Shown one piece after another: positions 34,862 to 43,797 of a stretch of 49,687 nucleotides of DNA. The notes beneath the pieces are model-generated. The model searched no databases and was not told the origin of the DNA. It saw only the letters and a program-made list of their open reading frames with translations. Each line of letters opens with the position of its first letter. Position 1 is the stretch's first letter. This DNA comes from Akkermansia sp. Lineage in GTDB: Bacteria; Verrucomicrobiota; Verrucomicrobiia; Verrucomicrobiales; Akkermansiaceae. A program made the translations under genes and the position numbers. The DNA lies in assembly GCA_017549485.1 (NCBI GenBank), contig JAFYUT010000043.1, positions 1 through 49,687 on the forward strand, in the 5' to 3' direction.

Positions 34862-34990
34862 ATTATAATTTCTCATGGTAGGGGGTATTTTACGCCGCAA
34901 TCATGCCTGCGGAGGAGGAAACACCCCTGCAAACACGTGCGGTACCCTCCCCGGATGCAGGGGGTGACTTTCTGCTTCTCTAAAAAAGTG

Positions 34991-35019
34991 TTGCCAGTAA
35001 GGGGATGGGGTGGTATAAT
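34991..35019 (+). promoter_or_regulatory. Promoter for the EamA-nrnA-truB-ribF operon
   Basis: TTGCCA (34991-34996), 17-bp spacer, perfect TATAAT (35014-35019); start codon 25 bases beyond, leader of about 19 nt. Confidence 0.6.
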
Positions 35020-35044
35020 CCGCGCGCTCGCAGGCGTGTAGCGC

Positions 35045-35989
35045 ATGAATAAGGGATATCTCAGTGCATTTTTAGCAGCAACCATGGCATCCGTGCTGAT
35101 GGGTATGTTGTGTGTGTTTGTGCGTGAGTCTGCCTGTAGTGCGCAATTATGCTCGCTGTCGCGCTTCGGTATAGGGTTATTGCTGATAGGCACACAAGGC
35201 ATCTGGATGGTATATCGCCGTGGCGACACTATGCGCTTTAACGGCAGGGCTTTTATATCAGGTATAGGTATCAGCCTTTGTATTTTATTTTATTTTTTGG
35301 CCATCAAAGAAACCTCTGCCGGCATAGCAGCCCTGTTACCTGCCACGGGCCCCTTGTTTGCCGCAGTGTGGGAGGCCCTTTTAGACCACCATTTACCACC
35401 GCGCCGAGACGCTTTGTTGATTCTGACAGCCGGGTTGGGTATTGTACTGGTATCCTTGCTTTCCGGGCCGGCATCGGGTGGCCAAAATGATGCCTTGGGT
35501 ATACTGTATGGCTTGCTCAGCGGGTTATTTTACTCACTCTACATTGTACTGAATCGCTTTATGCGGGCAGATGTTACCCTTTTACAACGCACATTCTGGC
35601 AATCGGTAGCCGGTACGTTGGTTTTGATTATCCCGATATGTTTTGCAAGCCAGCCGCTGCAAAATCTGGCTACGGGTTGGCCATGGTTGCTGGGCATCGG
35701 GATTTGTCAAGGTGTGGGTGTGCTCGTTTTAGTGGCATACGCCATGAGAAAACTCAGCTCTCTGGAGTTCGGTATTGTTTCTTGCATGGAGCCTATTGAA
35801 GCTGCGCTCATCGGGTTCCTGTTCTATGCAGAGGTCATTCAAGCCGGCCAATGGTGCGGATTTGCCTTGGTGCTTTCAGCCATTTTAGCTAAGTCGCTCA
35901 TGACACGTCAAACTACGGTAGAACCCGTACAGGCTGCGGCGGCAACAGATGAATACGAAGAAGAATATAACGAAAACATCCTTTCATAA
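35045..35989 (+). CDS. EamA/DMT family transporter
   Basis: 314 residues with ten hydrophobic segments in two homologous EamA halves (GYLSAFLAATMASVLMGMLC and LGILYGLLSGLFYSLYIVLN each begin one), as in drug/metabolite transporters that export amino acids or other small metabolites. The C-terminal tail is acidic (DEYEEEYNEN). It is first in an operon with nrnA; its TAA shares the A with the nrnA ATG. In many bacteria the position before nrnA-truB-ribF is taken by rbfA, which is absent here. Confidence 0.87.
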   Translation: MNKGYLSAFLAATMASVLMGMLCVFVRESACSAQLCSLSRFGIGLLLIGTQGIWMVYRRGDTMRFNGRAFISGIGISLCILFYFLAIKETSAGIAALLPATGPLFAAVWEALLDHHLPPRRDALLILTAGLGIVLVSLLSGPASGGQNDALGILYGLLSGLFYSLYIVLNRFMRADVTLLQRTFWQSVAGTLVLIIPICFASQPLQNLATGWPWLLGIGICQGVGVLVLVAYAMRKLSSLEFGIVSCMEPIEAALIGFLFYAEVIQAGQWCGFALVLSAILAKSLMTRQTTVEPVQAAAATDEYEEEYNENILS

Positions 35990-36963
35990 TGTACACAGAA
36001 CTCTGCCAAGTCATCAACAGCCACAAAAATTTTGTAGTCATTTCTCATTTCAGACCGGATGGCGATGCCATAGGCTCTACCTTGGCGCTGGGGCTCACGC
36101 TGCGGGCTTTGGGCAAACAAGTACAACTGTGGAATGAAGACCCCTGCCCTGCCCGCTACACATTTTTGCAGGGCAGTGAGCTGCTGCAAGCTATCCCCCC
36201 TGCCCTGCCGCAGGAGGTAGATTGCTTCATTTGTGTGGATACAGGAGACCTCAAGCGCATAGGCGACGCCGCTATGGCACGTTTCAAAGAGGCTCCTTAC
36301 ACGGTCAATATCGATCACCACCACACCAACACCAACTATGCAGACTTGAACGTGGTTAAAGGTGGGGAAGCAGCCTGCGGTTGCATGATAGCCGAGCTTA
36401 TTACAGCACTGGGAGCACCGCTTACACGTCCCGTTGCAGAGGCTCTGTATGCTGCCATCAGCACCGATACGGGCTCCTTCCAATACGGCAGCACCACCCC
36501 GCAGGTCATGCGTACCACGGCTAGCCTTATAGAAGCCGGAGTGGATGTAGGCGATATCAACCGCCGTATCTGGCAAGAGTCTCCCATGAGCGTTTACACC
36601 ATGCAGAAAGAGGTTCTCAACCACATGGTGATTGAAGAAAACGGCGCCCTCACCCACTACTCTATGCCGGCCGGTAAAAAGGCAGAATTAGGTGTGGGGA
36701 TGGAAGATTGCAAAGACTTGGTAGATTATATACGTATATGGGAGGGCGTGAAAGCCGCAGTGATTTTTGAGGATATGGAGAACGGTATGATACGTGTCTC
36801 TCTGCGCTCTAAAGACCCCCGTATAGATGTATCTTCCATTGCGGGTGAACATGGTGGCGGCGGCCACGCCATGGCCTCCGGCATACGCATGCGAGGCACG
36901 CTTGAAGACTGCCGTGAAAAAGTATTAAACTCATTCCGACGCGAATTACGAAAGTTATCATGA
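35989..36963 (+). CDS. nrnA: Bifunctional oligoribonuclease / pAp phosphatase (DHH-DHHA1)
   Basis: Degrades two- to five-nucleotide RNA and dephosphorylates pAp to AMP. 324 residues with all DHH phosphoesterase motifs: [12 protein letters not shown] (about 19-30), CVDTGD (about 79-84), NIDHHHTN (about 104-111), and the DHHA1 substrate-binding [11 protein letters not shown] near the C-terminus. It overlaps the EamA stop by one base and the truB start by four (ATGA), consistent with translational coupling in the conserved nrnA-truB-ribF order. Confidence 0.93.
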   Translation: MYTELCQVINSHKNFVVISHFRPDGDAIGSTLALGLTLRALGKQVQLWNEDPCPARYTFLQGSELLQAIPPALPQEVDCFICVDTGDLKRIGDAAMARFKEAPYTVNIDHHHTNTNYADLNVVKGGEAACGCMIAELITALGAPLTRPVAEALYAAISTDTGSFQYGSTTPQVMRTTASLIEAGVDVGDINRRIWQESPMSVYTMQKEVLNHMVIEENGALTHYSMPAGKKAELGVGMEDCKDLVDYIRIWEGVKAAVIFEDMENGMIRVSLRSKDPRIDVSSIAGEHGGGGHAMASGIRMRGTLEDCREKVLNSFRRELRKLS

Positions 36964-37706
36964 ATACTCCCCTGCCCTGCTCAGATGCCCCCTGTGGTGT
37001 ATTGCTGGTAGATAAAGACCCGGGCTTCACCTCTCACAAAGCCGTGGCATTGTGCCGCCGCATTCTCGGTACTAAAAAGGTCGGGCATTGCGGAACGCTG
37101 GATCCCATGGCTACCGGCATGCTCATTGTAGTAATCGGTAAAGCAACCAAGGTACAAGACCTCCTCATGTGTGAAGACAAGGTCTATACCGCCACCATGA
37201 AACTGGGCATCGAAACAAACAGCCAGGATGCCGATGGTGAAGTTGTATGCACTAAACCTACCGACGGTATCACAGAGCAACAGATACGCGCCGCTTTTGA
37301 GCATTTTCACGGTGAGTTTGACCAAGTGCCACCCATGTTCTCCGCTGTAAAAATCAATGGCGTTCCCTGCTATAAACTTGCAAGAAAAGGTAAGGAAGTA
37401 GAACGTAAAGCTCGCCACGTCGAGGTGCTTGATTATGAAATTACGCGCATCGACCTTGAACAGGCCGAGGTTGATTTTACCGTACATTGCAGCAAGGGTT
37501 TTTACGTGAGAACCTATGCGCATGACTTAGGTCAATATCTGGGCTGCGGTGCCCACCTGACAGCGCTTCGCCGTGTTCGCTCAGGCCATTTTGATATCAG
37601 TGAGGCTATTGATGTACCTACCCTGAAAGCCGCCGGTAAAGAGGAGCTGCTCAAGCGTTTGCTACCTCTCGAAAAAGTGCTTTCCGACCGTAATTTACCT
37701 GCTTGA
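36960..37706 (+). CDS. truB: tRNA pseudouridine-55 synthase
   Basis: Makes pseudouridine 55 in the T-loop of most tRNAs. 248 residues: [17 protein letters not shown] is the family opening, [16 protein letters not shown] carries the catalytic Asp48, and the substrate-binding [12 protein letters not shown] and [13 protein letters not shown] are present. The C-terminal PUA domain of E. coli TruB is reduced or absent, as in shorter family members. Its ATG overlaps the nrnA stop by four bases; ribF starts 9 bases after its end. Confidence 0.95.
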   Translation: MNTPLPCSDAPCGVLLVDKDPGFTSHKAVALCRRILGTKKVGHCGTLDPMATGMLIVVIGKATKVQDLLMCEDKVYTATMKLGIETNSQDADGEVVCTKPTDGITEQQIRAAFEHFHGEFDQVPPMFSAVKINGVPCYKLARKGKEVERKARHVEVLDYEITRIDLEQAEVDFTVHCSKGFYVRTYAHDLGQYLGCGAHLTALRRVRSGHFDISEAIDVPTLKAAGKEELLKRLLPLEKVLSDRNLPA

Positions 37707-37715
37707 TATTTGATA

Positions 37716-38621
37716 ATGAAAGTATTACATAAATTCTCAGAACTTGTTGATTATCAAGCTCCTATACATTGGGCGGCAGGCTTTTTCGATGGAGTTCACG
37801 TGGGCCATAAACGAGTAATACTTTCAGCCGATACACCGGGAGCCTTACGCGGGGTTATTACCTTTACACCACACCCGTTGGCTGTCCTTAAACCGGAGGC
37901 AGCGCCTCTCCTCATCACTCCCTACGCAGAGCAAAAACACAGCTTATTAGAACAACTGGGAGTTGATATTTTGCTGGAGTTACCCTTTACCCACGAGCTG
38001 GCAAACTTATCTGCTAAAGAGTTTTTAGATGCCATTTGCAGCGCTTGTCGCGTTGCCGGTATCTCTGTAGGCAGTAATTGGCACTTCGGTAAATCCGGAG
38101 CCGGTAATGCCGATTTCCTGCGTGCAGAAGGTGCCTCACGAGGCTTCCATGCCTGCATTTGTGAGATGCTCACCAAAGGCGAAAATGTAGTCTGCTCTAC
38201 CAATATAAGAGGCCTTTTGCAGACCGGTAAAATGGAACAAACAGCCGATATGCTCGGGCGCCCATTCTCCATTTATGGCATGGTTGAACACGGTCAAAAA
38301 CTAGCCAGAAAGCTTGGCTTCCCCACCGCTAATATCGCTTTACCGGCATCTGCCGCCCTGCCCCGAGCCGGTGTTTACGCTGTTTCTGCCACGCTAAATG
38401 GTACCACTTATCACGGTATTGCCAACCTCGGTAAACGCCCCACCATTGAAGAATCTGTCAAAATTACCCGACTGGAAACCCACTTTGTAGATTACTCGGG
38501 GGACGATTTCTACGGGGAACATATTGAAATTTTCTTGCACCGATTCATTCGAGATGAACAAAAATTCGCATCCATTGAGGAGCTGAAATCTCAGATTCAG
38601 GCCGATATCTCTGCTCTCTGA
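37716..38621 (+). CDS. ribF: Bifunctional riboflavin kinase / FAD synthetase
   Basis: Phosphorylates riboflavin to FMN and adenylylates FMN to FAD. 301 residues from ATG 37716. The N-terminal nucleotidyltransferase domain shows GFFDGVHVGHKRVI (HxGH-type motif, about 24-37) and VGSNWHFGKSGAGN; the C-terminal kinase domain starts at GRPFSIYGMVEHG and has LGFPTANIAL (PTAN motif) and LETHFVDYSGDDFYG. Last gene of the EamA-nrnA-truB-ribF operon; no strong terminator follows. Confidence 0.95.
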   Translation: MKVLHKFSELVDYQAPIHWAAGFFDGVHVGHKRVILSADTPGALRGVITFTPHPLAVLKPEAAPLLITPYAEQKHSLLEQLGVDILLELPFTHELANLSAKEFLDAICSACRVAGISVGSNWHFGKSGAGNADFLRAEGASRGFHACICEMLTKGENVVCSTNIRGLLQTGKMEQTADMLGRPFSIYGMVEHGQKLARKLGFPTANIALPASAALPRAGVYAVSATLNGTTYHGIANLGKRPTIEESVKITRLETHFVDYSGDDFYGEHIEIFLHRFIRDEQKFASIEELKSQIQADISAL

Positions 38622-38630
38622 AAACGGTTA

Positions 38631-38659
38631 TTGCATTACGGTAGCTATAGTGATATAAT
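38631..38659 (+). promoter_or_regulatory. Promoter for the DUF2156 / Cys-cluster gene pair
   Basis: TTGCAT (38631-38636), 17-bp spacer, perfect TATAAT (38654-38659), ending 12 bases before ATG 38672. Confidence 0.55.
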
Positions 38660-38671
38660 AGCTGCATAATC

Positions 38672-39571
38672 ATGATAAGTGGCCCCTTGCACTTCCGCGA
38701 ACCTCAACCCGACGATGCAGATAACGTGCGCCGTTGTACGGTATCTTTACTTTGTAGCGACCTAGCTTTTCCTAACATCTATCTCCTTAAAAATAAGTAT
38801 GGTACCAAGCTATTGTTCCACATGGAACATTTAATCAGGCATTTCTCAGGTAATGGAAGACTAAAGGGATATACTTTTCCGGTAGGTGGAAACACAAACA
38901 CTATTAACGCATGTTTGGTTGCCATAGAGGCAGATGCCAAAGCTCGCCAAGAAAAGCTGCAATACTGTCTTTTAACTGCTGAACAAGCAGAATATCTTCA
39001 ACTATTTTACGGTAAAAAAGCTCAAATAGGATATGACCGCGGTGATGCGGATTATCTCTACAAAAGCTCCGATTTAGCATTATTGAACGGTAATGCCTAT
39101 CACAAAAAACGCACACATTTGAATAATTTTTTAAAGAAATATCCGGATGTTGTATTTCAAAAATTAACCCCGGAAAATCGCCAAGATGCACTGAACGTAG
39201 CTCAACAATGGCTAAAATCACAGCAAGAATCCCCTGCTCTGCTTCATGAATACCGCGCCATTGAAAACTCAATGTTTCACATGGAACAATTACATCTGAG
39301 CGGTGGCATTGTTTATATAGATGGCAAGCCGGTTGCTATGGCATTGTATTCACAAGTGAACGAGAGCGTCACAGATATCCATTATGAAAAATGCATCCCC
39401 GAGTATCGGGATGCATACGTTTACATTAACCGAGAAGTTGCTGCCGCCGTAAAAACTGAATGGATCAATCGCGAGGAAGATTTAAATATTGACGGCTTGC
39501 GCAAAGCAAAACTTTCTTACCATCCTGCACTCATCCTTTCCAAATATACCGCTACCATTTATGTTGACTGA
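38672..39571 (+). CDS. DUF2156 (GNAT-fold, LPG synthase C-terminal-like) protein
   Basis: 299 residues. The DUF2156 fold is a double GNAT domain related to the C-terminal domain of lysyl-phosphatidylglycerol synthases, which transfers aminoacyl groups. The hallmark DYLYKSSDLALLNGNAYHKK (about 128-147) with HLNNFLKKYP, and the C-terminal DLNIDGLRKAKLSYHP, are both present. No membrane domain is attached, so it is a soluble stand-alone form of unknown substrate. Two parS-like sites lie inside the gene, where they encode LFHMEH and MFHMEQ. It overlaps the next gene by 11 bases. Confidence 0.82.
   Translation: MISGPLHFREPQPDDADNVRRCTVSLLCSDLAFPNIYLLKNKYGTKLLFHMEHLIRHFSGNGRLKGYTFPVGGNTNTINACLVAIEADAKARQEKLQYCLLTAEQAEYLQLFYGKKAQIGYDRGDADYLYKSSDLALLNGNAYHKKRTHLNNFLKKYPDVVFQKLTPENRQDALNVAQQWLKSQQESPALLHEYRAIENSMFHMEQLHLSGGIVYIDGKPVAMALYSQVNESVTDIHYEKCIPEYRDAYVYINREVAAAVKTEWINREEDLNIDGLRKAKLSYHPALILSKYTATIYVD
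38814..38829. promoter_or_regulatory. parS-like site 1
   Basis: TGTTCCACATGGAACA inside the DUF2156 gene; one step from the perfect palindrome seen at site 3. Confidence 0.65.
39273..39288. promoter_or_regulatory. parS-like site 2
   Basis: TGTTTCACATGGAACA, also inside the DUF2156 gene; the left arm is the canonical TGTTTCAC. Confidence 0.65.
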
Positions 39572-40043
39572 TATTTTTACTCCTGCTGATTGTGCTGCTT
39601 GCAAGCTGTGTTGTAATTTTCATAAAAGTTCCGCGTGGGAAACACCGGCACTGGAAAAGGAGCTTATCTATCTTTTGCAAGAAGAAGGTGTTCCTTTAGA
39701 AAAACGAGAAGACGGTAGCACAAGTTTCTATTTGCATTTTTGCAACAACTCAGAAAATGAAGTTGCTGACTGCCCGATGCTGAATTCTGAAATAGGCTGT
39801 ACCTTACCGCGTGAGCTGCGACCGTTCGAGTGCCGCATTTGGCCGCTGCGCCTCATGAAACAATCATCCCATCTTGTAATCGGCCTTTACAAAAATTGTC
39901 CGGCACTTAATGATGAGACTTTGCAACGCTTGGTTCATTACGCCACAACAGAGCTCTTACCGACTCTTAAAAATTATGCCGAACAACATCCTTTAAGCGT
40001 GCGTGAAATGAATTCTGCGTACACCATTATATGGAGAGGGTAA
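39561..40043 (+). CDS. YkgJ-type cysteine-cluster (putative metal-binding) protein
   Basis: 160 residues from ATG 39561, chosen because it gives the family N-terminus and overlaps the previous stop by 11 bases. The CxxCxxxC pattern ADCAACKLCCNF (about 10-21) is followed by VADCPMLNSEIGCTLP and PFECRIWPLRL, matching the Cys-cluster family that is predicted to bind zinc or an iron-sulfur cluster. The biochemical function of the family is unknown. It is co-transcribed with the DUF2156 gene; a perfect parS palindrome follows 6 bases after its stop. Confidence 0.8.
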   Translation: MLTDIFTPADCAACKLCCNFHKSSAWETPALEKELIYLLQEEGVPLEKREDGSTSFYLHFCNNSENEVADCPMLNSEIGCTLPRELRPFECRIWPLRLMKQSSHLVIGLYKNCPALNDETLQRLVHYATTELLPTLKNYAEQHPLSVREMNSAYTIIWRG

Positions 40044-40049
40044 AATAAT

Positions 40050-40065
40050 TGTTCCACGTGGAACA
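40050..40065. promoter_or_regulatory. parS-like site 3 (perfect palindrome)
   Basis: TGTTCCACGTGGAACA in the intergenic region; identical to ParB-binding sites known from Pseudomonas. Confidence 0.8.
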
Positions 40066-40145
40066 GATTTTCATTTCAAAATTTCAATTCAATCCGTACT
40101 TTCGTACGGATTTTTGCATTCACACGCTACATTCTTTAATTAAAG

Positions 40146-41627
40146 TTAAAGACGTTTATTTGGCTTCTTTTTAGATTTAGAAGTCGCTTTTGTAGTTTGT
40201 TGAGGGGGTGGCTCGGGGCCGAATTGTTGAGGAAGCGGCGGAGGCAGCAACATATGCACGGGTAATCGGACGGAATCAGCTATCTTTTTCCAGAAATCAT
40301 CTGAATCCGGGGCAATAGCATTACCTGCTGCTAAAATAGCAATAGAACAAGCCTCGTGTGCGCGATACCACGGGGTAATGTATGCATTGCTACGATTGAA
40401 AACCTCATCGCGCGTCAATTTAAACTTTTCAAACGATTCTTTGGCCAATTGGAGCGACTTTCTCGCACTAACCGTATCATTCTTTGCCATGCGAGCACGC
40501 ACATATAAGGAAGCGCGCAAACAATCTCTCACGTGTAACACGGCATCATCACCCGGCAAGGCGGGCTGAGGCGTAGCTGCATTGGCAGCAGCACGTATAT
40601 CTGCTAAATCCGGCGGTGTAGCTCGCAGTACTAAAACGCGCAAGGGCAGGGTAGCAGCCTCCCATCTTTGTAATATCACAGCAGGTGAGTCAAGATTCTC
40701 TCGGTCTAATGGTACAGCATTTAAAGCACGCCTGCTTGCCAATGCTTCGGCTGTTTTGCGGGCACTCCACAGCGCTGTTGATTCATACAGCTTCGCTGTC
40801 ATATTCAGGCGAGCTTCATGAGGCTTAATTTCTTGAGAATCAGATAGTTCTACTGCTTTTTTTATGTATTTCAAGGCTTCTTCGGCATGCTCTGCACGGT
40901 ATAATAAATGCCCATAAAGCAGTTGCGGCATAGGGTGCTCAGGCATTCCGTTTGCAGCCTTGAATGCTGCTTCCATAGCACGCTCAGATACCTGCGGTGC
41001 GGCTTCTTCTATATAGGCCCTCACATAACATACCAGAGAATTTTCCGGATATTGAGTGTATAATTTTTCGGCCAAATCGAGAGCTTTTTGCTGGTGCTCA
41101 TTGGCGCGACCCAGCATATCATAGCCTTCGCTTGCGCAGTGGTATAACATGATTGCCCAGAGGGCAGAGAATTGGTCGCGCTTATATTTTTCTGCTCTTT
41201 CGGCAAAGTCATTTGCTGCTCCCACCATATCGTTTCCCATGAGTTTAAGAAACGAGTTCAGGTAAAACAACTCCACCGGTGTGCTCGGGACTTTTTCAAT
41301 TTTTTCTTCCAAGAGCATGCGGTTTGCATCTCTGGCACCGGATGTGGTTGACGCCATCATCATGCCGCAATAGGCCATTAAACTCGTATTTTCGGTCGCT
41401 GCGCCCAGGTCTATGGCATGAGCAAAATGTACAGCAGCCGATTCTTCCCAGCCCAATAAAAGGTCTATCATACCTCTTTCAATTCTCTCTTTCACGTCGG
41501 CATTTTCGATAACCAAAGGGAGATTAAGCGTGGGGCAGGGCAGGGGAGTAGTTGATTCTGTATTGCCAAAAACGGCTGCCGCAGTCATAACCGCGACAGC
41601 CGTTGTTTTGAAAAATATGTGTTCCAT
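40146..41627 (-). CDS. Exported TPR-like helical repeat protein
   Basis: 493 residues from ATG 41627 (a TTG three codons upstream is in frame). A signal peptide (FFKTTAVAVMTAAAVFG) leads into helical repeats: GMIDLLLGWEESAAVHFAHA, DFAERAEKYKRDQFSALWAI, QLLYGHLLYRAEHAEEALKY and others fit degenerate tetratricopeptide units across about 45-300. The C-terminus is Pro-rich then Lys-rich (TKATSKSKKKPNKRL). Unrecognised specific function; probably a periplasmic interaction protein. A parS-like site covers its start codon. It lies 18 bases downstream of argS but uses the same strand, so read-through from argS is possible. Confidence 0.72.
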   Translation of the reverse strand: MEHIFFKTTAVAVMTAAAVFGNTESTTPLPCPTLNLPLVIENADVKERIERGMIDLLLGWEESAAVHFAHAIDLGAATENTSLMAYCGMMMASTTSGARDANRMLLEEKIEKVPSTPVELFYLNSFLKLMGNDMVGAANDFAERAEKYKRDQFSALWAIMLYHCASEGYDMLGRANEHQQKALDLAEKLYTQYPENSLVCYVRAYIEEAAPQVSERAMEAAFKAANGMPEHPMPQLLYGHLLYRAEHAEEALKYIKKAVELSDSQEIKPHEARLNMTAKLYESTALWSARKTAEALASRRALNAVPLDRENLDSPAVILQRWEAATLPLRVLVLRATPPDLADIRAAANAATPQPALPGDDAVLHVRDCLRASLYVRARMAKNDTVSARKSLQLAKESFEKFKLTRDEVFNRSNAYITPWYRAHEACSIAILAAGNAIAPDSDDFWKKIADSVRLPVHMLLPPPLPQQFGPEPPPQQTTKATSKSKKKPNKRL

Positions 41628-41635
41628 GTGGAACA
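41620..41635. promoter_or_regulatory. parS-like site 4, overlapping a start codon
   Basis: TGTTCCATGTGGAACA; covers ATG 41627-41625 of the TPR-like gene. Confidence 0.65.
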
Positions 41636-41645
41636 ATTATGATAG

Positions 41646-43400
41646 TTACATGCGCTCGGGCATCTCGATACCGAACAATCCCATACCTTGTTTCAGCACG
41701 CGAGCAGTCAGCTCACACAAGGCAAGTCGGGTCTCTTTAACAGCACCCTCACTCTTAAGAACCGGGCATGCCTCATAGAAACTATGGAAGGCTCTTGCCA
41801 AGTCATACAAGTAAGCAGCCAACAGATTCGGGCGGCAGTCATCCAAGGTGCTCGGTACCACCTCTGCATAACGTACCAGCAATCTTGCTAAGTGAATTTC
41901 TGCATTCTCAGAAATCACAAGTGATTGAGGAGCAACGAATTCGCCATCTATCTTACGGAAAATGGAACGTACGCGAACATAAGAGTTCTGCAAGTAAGGA
42001 GCCGTATCACCGGAGAGGGAGAGCATCTTATCCCAATCGAAGATATAGTCGCTCATGCGGTTCTGAGAAAGCTCGGCAAACTTGATGGCACCCACGCCTA
42101 CGATGCGTGCTACGCGCTCTTTTTCGTCCTGAGGCATGTCGGGGCTCTTCTCCTCAACAACCTTGGCAGCGCGCGTTACAGCCTCGTCTATGACGTCCTG
42201 CAAGCTCACGGTATCACCACTGCGTGTCTTGAAGGGGCGGCGGTCTTTACCGAGAATGGAACCGAAAGCTACATGACGGAAATCACCCGTCACCCCGCGC
42301 ATGCGCTCGATGTCGAAAATCTGCTTGAAGTGTTTTTCTTGCGGGGCACCCACTACATACCAAATGGAATCGGCATTGAAGTTCTGTGTACGGTAGTCCA
42401 GCGTGGCAAGGTCTGTCGTGGCGTACAAGAAGCCACCATCGGCCTTACGAATGATGGCCGGCACCGGTACCCACTCACCGTTCTTCTGCACGAGGAAGGG
42501 GTCATTCTGCGGCTTGTGGTAGCCATCGGAGAACACGCACACTGCGCCGTCGCTCTCACGGGCAATTCCCTTAGCCAACAAATCCTCCACCAAGGGAGCC
42601 AGAGCATCATTGTAGGCAGACTCACCCAGCCAGTAGTCAAAGCTGATGCCGAGCTGAGAATAAATTTTCTCAAGACCAATCTTGGTGACTTCAATACACT
42701 GTTTCCAGATACCGAGGTTCTCGTCATCACCGCTCTGCAATTTTACGAGCTCCACCTTACAAACAGGCAGCAGGTTCTCGTCTTCCTTGCACATGGTATT
42801 TACCTTCTTGTAAACATCAAGCAGCGCTTCGATGGGGTCCTTCTCCAAATCCTCTTGCTTGAGAATATTCTTCCATCCCCAAAGAATCATACCGAACTGT
42901 GTACCCCAGTCGCCGATATGGTTATCCGTAACCACCTTATGCCCCAAGAAACGAGCCAAGCGAGCAAGTGTATCACCTATAATGGTAGAGCGGATGTGCC
43001 CCACATGCATGGGCTTAGCCACATTCGGGGCAGAGAAGTCAATAACCAAGCTCTTGGGATTATCGGTAAGTGCCACACCCAAGCGGTCATCGCTCAGCAT
43101 GGCCTCTGCCTTGGCGGCAAAGAACTCAGGCTTGATACGGAAATTGATGAAACCCGGGCCGGCAATCTCAAGTGTAGCCATTTCACAGCCACTCATAGCC
43201 TCTACCACTTGGGTGGCAAGAGCACGCGGATTCGTCTTTACCTGTTTGGCAAGTACCATAGCTGCATTGCTCTGGTAATCACCGAAACGCAAATCCTGAG
43301 ACGGCGTTACAGCCGGTACAAAGCCCTCGGGCAATTCTACTCCGGGCACGCTCTTCAACGCGGCCAGTAATTGTTCTGAAAGTTGTTGAGGTATCGTCAT
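41646..43400 (-). CDS. argS: Arginyl-tRNA synthetase
   Basis: Charges tRNA-Arg. 584 residues, a usual class I length. The N-terminal Arg-S domain (QLSEQLLAALKSVPGVELP...GPGFINFRI) is followed by the catalytic core with the HIGH motif as HVGH in VAKPMHVGHIRST (about 127-139); the KMSKR position is replaced by the Lys-poor DRRPFKTRSGD, as is common in ArgRS. The C-terminal anticodon domain ends MGLFGIEMPERM. Monocistronic promoter; the TPR-like gene follows after 18 bases. Confidence 0.96.
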   Translation of the reverse strand: MTIPQQLSEQLLAALKSVPGVELPEGFVPAVTPSQDLRFGDYQSNAAMVLAKQVKTNPRALATQVVEAMSGCEMATLEIAGPGFINFRIKPEFFAAKAEAMLSDDRLGVALTDNPKSLVIDFSAPNVAKPMHVGHIRSTIIGDTLARLARFLGHKVVTDNHIGDWGTQFGMILWGWKNILKQEDLEKDPIEALLDVYKKVNTMCKEDENLLPVCKVELVKLQSGDDENLGIWKQCIEVTKIGLEKIYSQLGISFDYWLGESAYNDALAPLVEDLLAKGIARESDGAVCVFSDGYHKPQNDPFLVQKNGEWVPVPAIIRKADGGFLYATTDLATLDYRTQNFNADSIWYVVGAPQEKHFKQIFDIERMRGVTGDFRHVAFGSILGKDRRPFKTRSGDTVSLQDVIDEAVTRAAKVVEEKSPDMPQDEKERVARIVGVGAIKFAELSQNRMSDYIFDWDKMLSLSGDTAPYLQNSYVRVRSIFRKIDGEFVAPQSLVISENAEIHLARLLVRYAEVVPSTLDDCRPNLLAAYLYDLARAFHSFYEACPVLKSEGAVKETRLALCELTARVLKQGMGLFGIEMPERM

Positions 43401-43410
43401 GTGCGCGAAG

Positions 43411-43439
43411 ATTTTACACTCTTACTCCCCATTTGTCAA
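43411..43439 (-). promoter_or_regulatory. Promoter for argS
   Basis: Perfect TTGACA (43439-43434), 17-bp spacer, TAAAAT (43416-43411), ending 10 bases before the ATG; leader of about 4 nt. Confidence 0.65.
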
Positions 43440-43486
43440 TACAAAACATGGCCGCTCACAACGCCCTGTATTCCTTCTTTTTCATC

Positions 43487-43502
43487 AGTTCCACATGGAA
43501 CA
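43487..43502. promoter_or_regulatory. parS-like site 5
   Basis: AGTTCCACATGGAACA in the argS-DUF2752 intergenic region. Confidence 0.65.
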
Positions 43503-43615
43503 ATTGTTTTTCAGAATTGCTGCGATTTTTCTTGCCAAAACAGAGGTGAAATGGTATATAAATAACCAGCTGCTGTGCTCGTGACGCGTGGACTAAAAGG
43601 CCCGGACCGTTGTAC

Positions 43616-43621
43616 TATAAT
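43616..43621 (+). promoter_or_regulatory. Perfect -10 box ahead of the small ORF / DUF2752 unit
   Basis: TATAAT; no good -35 at the standard distance. Predicted start near 43628, about 20 bases before the small ORF. Confidence 0.4.
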
Positions 43622-43647
43622 AAGGGGCATCAAAGCCAAAGGAGGCA

Positions 43648-43797
43648 ATGTTCCGTCCGATAGGGATACCTCAGATACCTCCGGCTCCGCACCCACCTGA
43701 ATTGAGGGATCGTGGCTCTCATACCACTGACGGCACAGCGGCGTTTTTTTATCATTCGCTCTCTTCCCCCTACCGGTATTTCAACCGCTTAACATGA
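43648..43797 (+). CDS. Possible 49-residue ORF coupled to the DUF2752 gene
   Basis: ATG 43648 is preceded by AAAGGAGG (only 2 bases away) and the ORF ends in a TGA that overlaps the DUF2752 ATG (ATGA, 43794-43797). The product is Pro-rich at the start (FRPIGIPQIPPAPHPPEL) and ends SPYRYFNRLT; no hydrophobic segment or known motif. The stop/start overlap favours a real gene, the short ribosome-binding spacing counts against it. The same stretch has hairpin potential (CCGTC 43653-43657 with GACGG 43729-43733; GTGG-8 bases-CCAC), so a structured leader RNA is the competing reading. Confidence 0.4.
   Translation: MFRPIGIPQIPPAPHPPELRDRGSHTTDGTAAFFYHSLSSPYRYFNRLT

Noticed and set aside
43624..43747. 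6S RNA, SRP RNA, tmRNA or a cobalamin/TPP riboswitch upstream of DUF2752
   Set aside because: None of the diagnostic motifs (SRP GGAAGGAAGCAG-type loop, B12 box, TPP CUGAGA, tmRNA ends) is present.
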